Source: an uncultured Opitutaceae bacterium (lineage in GTDB: Bacteria > Verrucomicrobiota > Verrucomicrobiia > Opitutales > Opitutaceae). From it: a stretch of DNA of 64,000 nt. Where the stretch lies: NCBI GenBank assembly GCA_951813085.1, contig OX638348.1:434001-498000 (forward strand), written 5' to 3'. Shown here one piece after another: positions 8,603 through 16,727 of this stretch; positions within the stretch are counted from its first letter, which is position 1; the number at the start of each line of letters is the position of its first letter. A program made the position numbers and the translations under genes. Under the pieces are notes generated by a model that saw only the letters and a program-made list of their open reading frames with translations, searched no databases and was not told where the DNA came from.

Positions 8603-9187
8603 TCACTCCTTCAGAACCATATCAATGCACATGACGGCTGCCATGATTAATGCCCGTAGAGGACTGTCTTCTTCGATGCTCGGGTCGATAGACAATATGT
8701 AGTTGTCCGCGCTAGTGAAAAGCTCTTTCCCGATTCCACTCCATTTCTTGGATACATTCGCGAATTCTACGCCTTGATATCCGAACGAAAAATTCCAGCC
8801 CGTCCATTTTCCTTTCAGGGAGCAAAGCGGTTCGTCGTTTGGACTGAGAACATCGAACTTGCCTCCGATAGAAAAGAACTTCTGCTTGAATCGGCCTAGG
8901 AGATTTCCTTCCGAATCCTGGACGTCGACGCTCGATAGAAATAGGGATACTCCTCGTTTGATGTGGATCAAAGTGGCCCCGTTCGGTTCGCGAATCTCGA
9001 TATGAAATGGAGTATACCGCTTATAGTCGGTAAATCGGAGCATCTTAGTGAACGCACCCAATTTCTCTTCACGACATTCCAGCAGAAGCGTGCCGGCGCT
9101 TGGATCGAAGATATCGAAATTGTTGGCTGACTTGAACATGCCGACGTGTTCCTTGACCAAATAGGTGTTGTGTGAAAGCGGATTCAT
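8603..9187 (-). CDS. LURP-one-related / phospholipid scramblase-like protein
   Basis: A 194-residue protein whose sequence fits the Tubby-like LURP-one/scramblase fold: repeated beta strands with YLVKEHVGMFKSANNFDIFD at the start, a central 'dseGnllGrf' segment and a hydrophobic C-terminal helix (LRALIMAAVMCIDMVL). The single buried helix at the C-terminus is typical of Tubby-fold proteins. In bacteria their function is unknown; membrane or phosphoinositide binding is only inferred from eukaryotic relatives. It lies between the DUF5069 gene and the PLP enzyme gene on the same strand. Confidence 0.75.
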   Translation of the reverse strand: MNPLSHNTYLVKEHVGMFKSANNFDIFDPSAGTLLLECREEKLGAFTKMLRFTDYKRYTPFHIEIREPNGATLIHIKRGVSLFLSSVDVQDSEGNLLGRFKQKFFSIGGKFDVLSPNDEPLCSLKGKWTGWNFSFGYQGVEFANVSKKWSGIGKELFTSADNYILSIDPSIEEDSPLRALIMAAVMCIDMVLKE

Positions 9188-9234
9188 TTTGGTAGCTTAA
9201 CGAGGTGTCGCTAGGGATAGCAATGAATTTGAGC

Positions 9235-10737
9235 TCACGATTCTAGGGCTCGGTTGAGCGCTTCGATAATATCTTCAGCAGGTTCCGCTCCGATGCTGAA
9301 TCGAATTAGCTCTGGATTCAGTCCGATCGAATTCAGGTAAGCTCGACCTGTATCCGTGGATACAAGATCGAAATGAGCAAGGTACATGAAGGGGCAAGCT
9401 AAAGAATGAATCATTCCAAAGCTGGGACCTTTGGAAACGGAAAATCGATCGTAGAATTGCTCGATGTCGTCTTTGAGAGTGAATGAGATCATTCCCCCAA
9501 CAGATAATGGGCTGCGAGCGATTTTCTCGAAATTTTCCCGAGACTTCGACTCTAGCGCCCAGTGGACGTTCTCAATTTTTGGGTGCTCTTCTAGATACTC
9601 GACAATTCTTATCGTACTGGCGTTGATTTGCTCAATGAGTGGCAGGTAGCCATCGATCTGAGAGGCGAGTCGGTCGATGACGCGCTGGTAGGGCGGAATG
9701 GCATGTTCCTTGATTTCGGCCAATATTAGGTTTCGATCGGGACAATGGGGCGTTACCGCGATCGCGCCCATAATGACGTCTCCTTGGTTCGCGGCATACT
9801 TAGTCAGGCTGTTGACTAAGATGTCTGCGTGGCGAGAAACATCCACGTTAGCGGGAGACGCGATTGTAGGATCAAGAACGAGATAGAGACCGTATTCCGT
9901 AGCCAAACTACGTATACGGTCGAGATCCATGGTTTGGATCAACGGATTGGTGGGCGTTTCCGTAATGATACCTGCAAACGATTCGGGCCTTTCACTCAGA
10001 AGAGACTCAAGCTGCTCAACGTCGAACACGTCGAAGACATCTACGTTCGATTCTCTTTGGATGGAAAGCTTGTCCAGGATGTGCATCGTATCTGCATAGA
10101 GCCAGCCGAGCTTTATCCAGGAGTTACGACCCTTGGGCCTTTGTACTGCATTCACTGCTTGAAACGCTGCGTAGATAGCGTTCATGCCGGAATTCGACAG
10201 GGCGATGTCGTTGGGGTCCGCTACGTTGAGCAAGGGTTGGAGAACGCCGATAAACTTGGCTTCCGAGTCTCCTTCGAAGGTTTCCTCAGGAAATTGCGCC
10301 TTGCGAATCTGGTTGGACACGAGATAGTCTTCCGCTTGTCGGGAGCAAAGATAGCCTCCCACATGCTGCAAGAATAGCTTGGACTGCTGATTCAGCTGTT
10401 CATCATCAGGTATTCTCAAGCCGGATACATTTTGATGCCTAAGGTATTTTGATTCCTTGCAATCTAGATGGACTGCTAGCTGTTGGGCGATTTCCTCCGA
10501 TGCTGTTAGCCATATTGAATCGTTGGGGCAGTCGAAAAGCGATTGCCAGAAGCGTTCGATCTCTCTGATGCACTCATGCTTCACAAATCGAGGATAGCCC
10601 GTGTTCATCAGGGCAAGAATCGCAGGCTCGCGCTTTTCGTAGCCGATGACGTCCGCCATGGTAGGCAGGCTCACGGATACGGCGTGCAAGCTGGAAGGAA
10701 TGCGAGTACCCAATGGAATCTGCTCGGTGGGAATCAT
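9235..10737 (-). CDS. Cys/Met metabolism PLP-dependent enzyme (cystathionine gamma-synthase-like)
   Basis: A 500-residue fold-type I PLP enzyme of the Cys/Met metabolism family. The PLP-binding lysine is in the segment NSLTKYAANQGD, a conserved aspartate is in YLVLDPTIASP, and TETPTNPL is the usual substrate-side loop. Bacterial MetB/MetC enzymes have about 380-400 residues; this one has an additional N-terminal region of about 130-150 residues, resembling the longer fungal cystathionine gamma-synthases. A role in transsulfuration or methionine synthesis is likely but the exact reaction is not certain. It is the first gene of its minus-strand run and divergent from exonuclease III. Confidence 0.85.
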   Translation of the reverse strand: MIPTEQIPLGTRIPSSLHAVSVSLPTMADVIGYEKREPAILALMNTGYPRFVKHECIREIERFWQSLFDCPNDSIWLTASEEIAQQLAVHLDCKESKYLRHQNVSGLRIPDDEQLNQQSKLFLQHVGGYLCSRQAEDYLVSNQIRKAQFPEETFEGDSEAKFIGVLQPLLNVADPNDIALSNSGMNAIYAAFQAVNAVQRPKGRNSWIKLGWLYADTMHILDKLSIQRESNVDVFDVFDVEQLESLLSERPESFAGIITETPTNPLIQTMDLDRIRSLATEYGLYLVLDPTIASPANVDVSRHADILVNSLTKYAANQGDVIMGAIAVTPHCPDRNLILAEIKEHAIPPYQRVIDRLASQIDGYLPLIEQINASTIRIVEYLEEHPKIENVHWALESKSRENFEKIARSPLSVGGMISFTLKDDIEQFYDRFSVSKGPSFGMIHSLACPFMYLAHFDLVSTDTGRAYLNSIGLNPELIRFSIGAEPAEDIIEALNRALES

Positions 10738-10862
10738 GAGTTTGGCAGGGACTTTAGGAGGGGATTCTAGCTTGTCGAGAGCTCAATCTGTCATTCGCCT
10801 TTGAGCCGCTAAACGCTACTATTCGGTTGCGGGTGGGCGTTTTCGGCCTATTCACCTAGCGA

Positions 10863-11618
10863 ATGAAGTTTATTTCGTGGAACGTGAATGGCATCCGAGC
10901 CGCCATGAAAAAGGGAGCGATGTCTTTCTTTCAATCGAGCCAAGCCGACTTCGTCTGCCTGCAGGAGACAAAAGCGACTTGCGAGATTGTCGAGTCGATG
11001 GATTGGGACGCAGGGCTGCGGGTATTCGCCAATGAGGCGGAGAAGAAAGGATACTCGGGTACGGCTATAGTGACTCCGCATGAGCCGCTGTCGGTCGCTT
11101 ACGGGCTTGGAATAGAGGAGCACGACAGGGAAGGGCGCGTAGTGACTCTGGAATACGATGCGTTCTATTTAACTAACGTGTACACGCCAAACTCTCAAAA
11201 CGAGCTCAAGCGATTGCCCTATCGACAGGAATGGAATGCGGCGTTTCTCGAAAAGATGCTTGAGCTGGAAACGCGGAAGCCGGTGATTTTCTGCGGAGAC
11301 TTGAATGTCGCCCATACGGAAGACGATCTGGCAAACCCTAAGACAAACCGAAAGAACGCGGGATTCTCGGACGAGGAACGGTCGGACTTCGACGTGATCG
11401 TGGATGCGGGATTCGTGGATACCTTTCGCGAGTTCACGCAAGGAAACGGGCACTATTCCTGGTGGAGTTTCCGAGCGAATTCACGTGCCCGGAACGTAGG
11501 TTGGCGGATCGACTACTTCCTTATATCGCAGGCCCTGAGAAGCCGCCTCGCCACAGCGGAAATATTGCCAGACGTACATGGGTCAGACCATTGCCCCGTC
11601 ACCATGGAGCTGAGCTGA
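10863..11618 (+). CDS. xth: Exodeoxyribonuclease III
   Basis: A 251-residue AP endonuclease/3'-5' exonuclease of the exonuclease III family, of normal length. All motifs are visible: SWNVNGIRA at residues 5-13, the metal ligand Glu in LQETKA, the NVYTPNSQ tyrosine loop, GDLNVAH with the catalytic Asp and Asn, and the terminal GSDHCPV with the catalytic His. It repairs abasic sites in base-excision repair. It is a single plus-strand gene, convergent with the YkvA-like gene 25 bases downstream. Confidence 0.95.
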   Translation: MKFISWNVNGIRAAMKKGAMSFFQSSQADFVCLQETKATCEIVESMDWDAGLRVFANEAEKKGYSGTAIVTPHEPLSVAYGLGIEEHDREGRVVTLEYDAFYLTNVYTPNSQNELKRLPYRQEWNAAFLEKMLELETRKPVIFCGDLNVAHTEDDLANPKTNRKNAGFSDEERSDFDVIVDAGFVDTFREFTQGNGHYSWWSFRANSRARNVGWRIDYFLISQALRSRLATAEILPDVHGSDHCPVTMELS

Positions 11619-11643
11619 CGGTGCGACGCGTGCGGATCGCCTC

Positions 11644-12003
11644 TTAGTCGTCGCCGAACCACTGGGCGATTTTTTGCTTCGCAGCGTCGCGGTGCTCGGG
11701 CTTGATGTGGGCGGCAACTGTCGCCAAGGCGAGTGCGATTGCTCCCAGATCGTCCGAAAAGCCGAGAATAGGCGTGATGTCAGGGATGGCATCGAGCGGT
11801 AGGATAAAATACCCGAGCGCAGAAAATATGATCGCCTTGGCCTTCTTTGGCGTATCCGGGTCCGATGCCGCGTAGAAAAGGATAAGCGCCTTCTCGATTA
11901 CGTCCTTGCCAGCGGATTTGGCGAACTTGGAGATCTTGTCCCAAAGATCGGATTCGCTGTAGTTGTCGGAATAGTCGTTTTGCAAGGGGACAGGCTTGTT
12001 CAT
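11644..12003 (-). CDS. YkvA family (DUF1232) protein
   Basis: A 119-residue protein with the DUF1232 core at about residues 45-95: a hydrophobic helix followed by YFILPLDAIPDITPILGFSD. The motif 'P.D.iPD..P..G..DD' is the family signature. Members are small, probably membrane-associated proteins with no established function. It is a single minus-strand gene, convergent with exonuclease III and divergent from the EamA transporter. Confidence 0.85.
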   Translation of the reverse strand: MNKPVPLQNDYSDNYSESDLWDKISKFAKSAGKDVIEKALILFYAASDPDTPKKAKAIIFSALGYFILPLDAIPDITPILGFSDDLGAIALALATVAAHIKPEHRDAAKQKIAQWFGDD

Positions 12004-12139
12004 GGTGAATGAGGCGCTCTAACATCTAGTCGCGCAAACACGCGTGGCTGTCAAATGCGAGCGTGTCCAATCGGAATGGTTTTTGGAGATGTCGTTTGCG
12101 CTGCCTGGGAGGACGCGCTTACCTGCCTGCTCGATCGAA

Positions 12140-13033
12140 ATGTACGCGAAATACAAGTACCAGATTTGGCTGCAAATCGCCGTGATCATTTACGGATTCA
12201 CGGGCGTGCTAGGCAAGTTGATATCCCTCGATGCCTACCGCTTGGTTTGGCATCGATTGGTGATCGCCTTGATCGCTCTCGGAATATACTTGGTCTGGAA
12301 GCGGCATAGCCTGGCTTTGGATAGTAGCCGGATACGGAAACTCTTGGGAGTTGGGGTAATACTGGGGATTCACTGGATCACTTTTTTCGAGGCGATCAAG
12401 CGGTCGAATGTATCCGTCAGCCTCGTTTGCTTTTCAAGCGCCGCGCTCTTCACCTCGCTTATCGAACCCTTCTATTACAAGCGGCGCATCGCTTGGAGAG
12501 AACCGATACTCGCTCTGTGCGTGGTTTTCGGGCTCTACTTCGTTTTCCGATCCGAGTTCGCATTCGTGACGGGTATGCTGCTGAGCATCGTATCCGCTGC
12601 TCTGGCGGGTTGGTTTACGGTTCTCAATGGATTGCTCGTGCGTGATATGGATACTCGAACGATCACTTTCTACGAGCTGCTGGGCGCATTCCTGACTTTG
12701 AGCGTTTGCCTGCTCATATTGGATGGATTTTCGCTGGAGCATATGGGAATGCCTCTGAGCGACTTGGGTTGGCTGCTTATTCTGGGCATCGTATGCACTG
12801 CCTTTTCCTTCATGCTGGGGGTGCAGCTCGTTCGGAAGATCACCCCGTATACCTTCGCGATGGCAGTAAATCTGGAACCAATCTATGCGATCGTGCTCGC
12901 TCTGCTGATATGGCCTGAAAGCGAGACGATGTCCGGAGGGTTCTACTTGGGCGCTGGGATCGTCGTTCTAGTAATCTTTCTCAATTCATGGCTGCAGCGA
13001 AATTCATCTCCGCCTAGCGATGCCCGCGTTTGA
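12140..13033 (+). CDS. EamA/DMT-type transporter
   Basis: About 297 residues from the ATG at 12140 (MYAKYKYQIW), with about ten hydrophobic helices in two EamA repeats, the standard drug/metabolite transporter layout. The first helix carries IYGFTGVLGKLI. The frame is open from 12044, but the extra upstream residues are hydrophilic and run toward the divergent YkvA start, so I did not use them. It probably exports a small metabolite; the substrate cannot be read. It sits just upstream of the aminotransferase gene and may be co-transcribed with it. Confidence 0.85.
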   Translation: MYAKYKYQIWLQIAVIIYGFTGVLGKLISLDAYRLVWHRLVIALIALGIYLVWKRHSLALDSSRIRKLLGVGVILGIHWITFFEAIKRSNVSVSLVCFSSAALFTSLIEPFYYKRRIAWREPILALCVVFGLYFVFRSEFAFVTGMLLSIVSAALAGWFTVLNGLLVRDMDTRTITFYELLGAFLTLSVCLLILDGFSLEHMGMPLSDLGWLLILGIVCTAFSFMLGVQLVRKITPYTFAMAVNLEPIYAIVLALLIWPESETMSGGFYLGAGIVVLVIFLNSWLQRNSSPPSDARV

Positions 13034-13066
13034 CAGAGTGCATTGATACGGTTTGATTCTCAACCA

Positions 13067-13993
13067 ATGCCCCGTGGAACGCATGATAGCATCGATGATG
13101 AGCGCAACGATTCAGTATTGATATTCATCAATGGTGAAATGGTGCCGAGGGCTGACGCTAAGATTTCTGTATTCGATAGCGGTTACTTAGTGGGTGATGG
13201 TGTCTGGGAAGGCCTTCGGTATCATAATGGAGTATTTGTTTTCCTTGAGGATCATTTGAGGCGCCTTTTCGAAGGAGCGCGTATGATATTCATGGATATG
13301 GGTGAATCGAACGAGTCCCTAAAGGAAATGCTCCAGCGCGCTGTCGATGCTAATTCGATGGAGGATGGCGTCCATCTCCGATTGATGGTTACCCGCGGAA
13401 ACAAGAAAACACCTTCACAAGATCCGCGGCTTACAGTGACGCCTCCTAACATTGTAATTATTCCTGAATACAAGACTGCGAATCCCGAAGTGAAACGTGC
13501 GGGTGTGAAACTGTATACATCCGCGATCCGTAGGGGTTCGCCCGATTACTTGGATCCGCGGCTGAATTGCCACAGCAAGCTCCACGAGGTTATCGCTCTC
13601 AGCCAAGCCATAGGCGCGGGAGCGGATGAGGCGTTAATGCTGGATACAAATGGATTTGTCTCTACATGCAACGCGACCAATTTCTTCATTGTGCGGAACG
13701 GCGAGGTTTGGACATCGACGGGCAACTATTGCATGAATGGAGTCACGCGTGGGAAAGTGATCTCTATTTGCGAACAGGAAGGGATTGTGGTGCGACAAAA
13801 GGACTTTTCCCTTGTTGATGTCTATAGCGCGGATGAATCATTTGTCACCGGGACATTCGGTGGATTGACGCCTGTTTCGGAGATTGACGGGCAGTCTTTG
13901 GGGTCCGGCTCGCTTCCGGGGCAGATGACGCAATTGCTCAGCGAGCGCTATGAGCGCACGATCGCCGACTACGTGGCAAACGCCCAGCAATGA
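13067..13993 (+). CDS. Class-IV aminotransferase (BCAT / D-amino acid transaminase family)
   Basis: A protein of about 308 residues from the ATG at 13067; the frame also has a TTG at 13043. Fold-type IV PLP enzyme: FINGEMVPRADAKISVFDSG is the typical N-terminal strand pair, the PLP lysine is in LNCHSKLHEV, and DEALMLDTNGFVSTCNATNFF is the family cofactor-binding stretch. It most likely transfers amino groups between branched-chain or related keto acids and glutamate; D-amino acid specificity cannot be excluded. Its stop overlaps the start of the next gene (ATGA), implying translational coupling to the P-loop protein. Confidence 0.88.
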   Translation: MPRGTHDSIDDERNDSVLIFINGEMVPRADAKISVFDSGYLVGDGVWEGLRYHNGVFVFLEDHLRRLFEGARMIFMDMGESNESLKEMLQRAVDANSMEDGVHLRLMVTRGNKKTPSQDPRLTVTPPNIVIIPEYKTANPEVKRAGVKLYTSAIRRGSPDYLDPRLNCHSKLHEVIALSQAIGAGADEALMLDTNGFVSTCNATNFFIVRNGEVWTSTGNYCMNGVTRGKVISICEQEGIVVRQKDFSLVDVYSADESFVTGTFGGLTPVSEIDGQSLGSGSLPGQMTQLLSERYERTIADYVANAQQ

Positions 13994-14724
13994 GCGAAGA
14001 ATACGTAACTCGATTGTCATTGTGGTCGGGCCCTCGAAACGTATCCACGGCTCTAATGTACGCGTTTGCTCAGAGAGAGGACACGCGCGTATTCGACGAG
14101 CCGCTATATGCGCATTATTTGACTCATGAAAGCGATCGCCCTGCCCATCCGGGTGAATCGTCAATAGTTGCGTCGCAAGACACCAATGGTGAATCCGTCG
14201 TTCGAAACGTGCTGCTGGGACCCGCGAGCAAACCTGTCTTGTTCTTTAAGAACATGGCGCACCATTTGGTCGATCTCGATTGGGAATTTTTGGATTCGTT
14301 GACGAACGTAATTCTCACCCGCGAGCCACGCGACATGCTGCATTCGTATTCAAAGACGATCCCGAATTTCACGATTAGAGACACGGGCTATCTCAAATTA
14401 AAACGTATATGTGACTCCATTGTCGCTAGAGGAGGGGAGCCGTTGGTGGTGGATTCGAGGACGTTGTTGCAGTCGCCCGAATCGGTGTTGAATGCGTTAT
14501 GCTCGCGAGTCGGTATTCCTTTCACTTCATCCATGCTTTCTTGGCCAGCGGGTCCTAAAGAAGACGATGGCGTTTGGGCGCCTCATTGGTACCGAAACGT
14601 CCATCTTTCGACAGGTTTTACTCCCTATGCTCCCAAGAAAGAACCTTTTCCTGAGCGGCTGAAACCGATGCTCGAGGAATGCCAGGGGCTCTATGATTCG
14701 TTGCTGCCGTGGGCGCTTCGCTAA
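13990..14724 (+). CDS. P-loop sulfotransferase-like protein coupled to the aminotransferase
   Basis: A 244-residue protein with a sulfotransferase-like nucleotide fold. LSLWSGPRNVSTALMYAF at residues 9-26 corresponds to the 5'-phosphosulfate loop, and ILTREPRDMLHSY to the 3'-phosphate-binding strand and helix. The substrate is unknown. It overlaps the aminotransferase gene by 4 bases. Some plant aminotransferase-like proteins carry a similar P-loop domain fused to a class-IV aminotransferase domain (recalled, not checked), which would support a joint function. Cytoplasmic, no signal peptide. Confidence 0.7.
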   Translation: MSEEYVTRLSLWSGPRNVSTALMYAFAQREDTRVFDEPLYAHYLTHESDRPAHPGESSIVASQDTNGESVVRNVLLGPASKPVLFFKNMAHHLVDLDWEFLDSLTNVILTREPRDMLHSYSKTIPNFTIRDTGYLKLKRICDSIVARGGEPLVVDSRTLLQSPESVLNALCSRVGIPFTSSMLSWPAGPKEDDGVWAPHWYRNVHLSTGFTPYAPKKEPFPERLKPMLEECQGLYDSLLPWALR

Positions 14725-14737
14725 CGCGAATGGCTGC

Positions 14738-14771
14738 AAAAAACCCGCCTCGTCAATGCGATGCGGGTTTT
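14738..14771 (-). terminator. Rho-independent terminator between convergent genes
   Basis: A 9-bp inverted repeat (14740-14748 and 14763-14771) with a 14-base loop. On the minus strand the stem is followed by six T, ending the DUF6370 gene; on the plus strand it ends in TTTT and may also stop the sulfotransferase-like transcript. Confidence 0.75.
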
Positions 14772-14794
14772 GAAATTATACGCTGAAAACGCGT

Positions 14795-15112
14795 TCAGCT
14801 TTCTTTTTCCTTCACGGCGGCTGGGACGATCATGAGTTTGCCGTCCTCTTTCTTGACGACTCCAGTCACCAGCAGGTTCTCGGTCTTGCCTTGGCAAAAA
14901 TACTTTCCGTGAGACATGTTCTCCGTGAAGAGATAGGTCATCACTTTCCCGTCCTTGCCTTTCACCTGCAGCGCGTTCGTGCATGACTTCGTTTCGCCTA
15001 GCGAGCATTTAGCGCATAGGCCGGTACCTTCCAAGGTGACCGCTTTATCTTCTTTTGCGAATAGGGGTAGAGCGAATGCGATGCTCGCCGCTATGATCAG
15101 TAACTTTTTCAT
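14795..15112 (-). CDS. DUF6370-like periplasmic protein with paired cysteines
   Basis: A 105-residue exported protein from the ATG at 15112, which has AAGGAG seven bases upstream; a TTG two codons earlier lacks that spacing. Signal peptide at residues 1-19 (cleavage near LFAKE). The mature part has GLCAKCSLGETKSC, a CxxC followed by a third Cys, and a further Cys in KYFCQGK. The arrangement suggests metal or disulfide chemistry and resembles small Verrucomicrobiota/Planctomycetes DUF6370 proteins. Function unknown. Single gene. Confidence 0.7.
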   Translation of the reverse strand: MKKLLIIAASIAFALPLFAKEDKAVTLEGTGLCAKCSLGETKSCTNALQVKGKDGKVMTYLFTENMSHGKYFCQGKTENLLVTGVVKKEDGKLMIVPAAVKEKES

Positions 15113-15331
15113 AAACAAGCTCCTTGCGTTGTGACGTCCGATGAATTTCAGACGTAAAATAAGAGTATTAGGGAGTGGTCAGCATGATGCAAGATCGTAA
15201 TTGGGAGACTCTCGGTCGCCATCGCATTATTGGTGTAGTGGCTTGAAATTGGGTTGCTCAACCGAACCCTCCGTTTTTTAAAACCTCTAACGCTAGCTGC
15301 GCATACTGAAATCCCAAACTGACGTTGCATA

Positions 15332-16450
15332 ATGAATATTTCCCATCCCTCCGCCTCGAGACGCTCGTTTGTCAAACGCCTTTCCTCCGGTGTTGCCGCG
15401 TTTTCAGTCGCCGCGAACTTTCCCGCTCTTGCGATCGGAGCCGAGAACGGATCCCGAAAAAAGCTTGGGATCGCATTGGTGGGCCTAGGCAATTATTCGA
15501 CCAAGCAGCTTGCTCCTGCATTGGTGGACGCGCAGGACAGCTACCTTGCGGGTATCGTGACGGGAACGAAGTCCAAGGAAGCGGAGTGGAGCCAAAAGTA
15601 CGGCATTAAGCGTACGAATATATACAACTACGAGAACTTCGACTCTATCGCGTCTAACAAGGACATCGACATCGTCTATATTGTGCTGCCGAATTCAATG
15701 CATGCGGAATACACCATTCGGGCGGCCAATGCGGGGAAGCACGTGATCTGCGAGAAACCCATGGCGCTCAATGTCGAGGAAGCTCAAGCGATGATTGAGG
15801 CGTGCAAGGCGAACAACGTGCTGCTTTCCATTGGCTATCGGCTGCATTTCGATCCCAACACGAGGGAAATCATGAAAGTAGCTAAGGAGAAGCCGTATGG
15901 AAATGTCCACTACATTCAATCCGAGGCTTCGTTTATCATGGGCAACAACTTGAAAGCCTGGCGATTGAATAGAGAACTGGCTGGAGGCGGCGCAGTGATG
16001 GATATGGGGATTTATTGCATCCAAGCAGCGCGCTATGCTACCGGGGAAGAACCGATCGCCATTCGCGCTCAGGAGTACAAGACCGATTGGGAAAAATTCA
16101 AGGACGTCGACGAAACGGTGACCTGGCAAATGGAGTTTCCAAGCGGTGCGTACTCGAACTCAACGACCTCATACAATATTCGATCGAATCGTCTCTACAT
16201 CAGCTACAGAAACGGGTCCGCGCAGCTCGAACCTGCAACCAAGTACAACGGGATAAAGGGATCCATCCAGGATCGCTTGCTCGAGCCGCAGCCAATCAAT
16301 CAGCAAACCCGCCAAATGGACGGCTTCGCCCGCAGCATCATGGAAGGCGTTCCCTCGATCGTTCCAGGAGAAGAAGGCTTACGCGACATGAAGGTGATCG
16401 AAGCGCTGTATCGTTCGCTCAAAAACGGCGGCAATCGTGTGCTTATCTAG
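15332..16450 (+). CDS. Tat-exported Gfo/Idh/MocA family oxidoreductase
   Basis: A 372-residue NAD(P)-dependent oxidoreductase. The N-terminus has a twin-arginine signal (SRRSFVKRL followed by a hydrophobic stretch, cleavage near residue 35), so it is exported folded with its cofactor, as glucose-fructose oxidoreductase is. The Rossmann fold starts at LGIALVGLGNYS, and the family catalytic segment CEKPMALNVEEA is present at about residue 144. Length and C-terminal beta sheet are normal. Substrate unknown, likely a sugar or polyol. Single gene; 277 bases without a gene follow. Confidence 0.88.
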   Translation: MNISHPSASRRSFVKRLSSGVAAFSVAANFPALAIGAENGSRKKLGIALVGLGNYSTKQLAPALVDAQDSYLAGIVTGTKSKEAEWSQKYGIKRTNIYNYENFDSIASNKDIDIVYIVLPNSMHAEYTIRAANAGKHVICEKPMALNVEEAQAMIEACKANNVLLSIGYRLHFDPNTREIMKVAKEKPYGNVHYIQSEASFIMGNNLKAWRLNRELAGGGAVMDMGIYCIQAARYATGEEPIAIRAQEYKTDWEKFKDVDETVTWQMEFPSGAYSNSTTSYNIRSNRLYISYRNGSAQLEPATKYNGIKGSIQDRLLEPQPINQQTRQMDGFARSIMEGVPSIVPGEEGLRDMKVIEALYRSLKNGGNRVLI

Positions 16451-16727
16451 TGCCATGCAGGGGAAATGGATTAAAATTGCTCACGCGCGCAAAATTTTCC
16501 ATTAGAGCTGCTAATCCCAATCTTGGTAGGATGATTCTACTGCGTCCGGGCGCTGAGGGTTCTTCATAAGGGCGTCTAATTGCGAATTTCGCTGCTAAGT
16601 TCCAAGTGAATAAGGAGCGTTTTTCTTTCGTCTTAGGTCCCTAAAAGCGCTTATATTATTCCCGTGTCGTTTTCGCGCCCCCTATCGTGAGACTATGCAT
16701 TAATTGGCTGAAAGGAGTGTGGATAAC

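Noticed and set aside
15148-15492. Minus-strand open frame covering the gap before the Gfo/Idh gene
   Set aside because: Its coding-like part is the reverse of the Tat signal region; no ribosome site or conserved motif.
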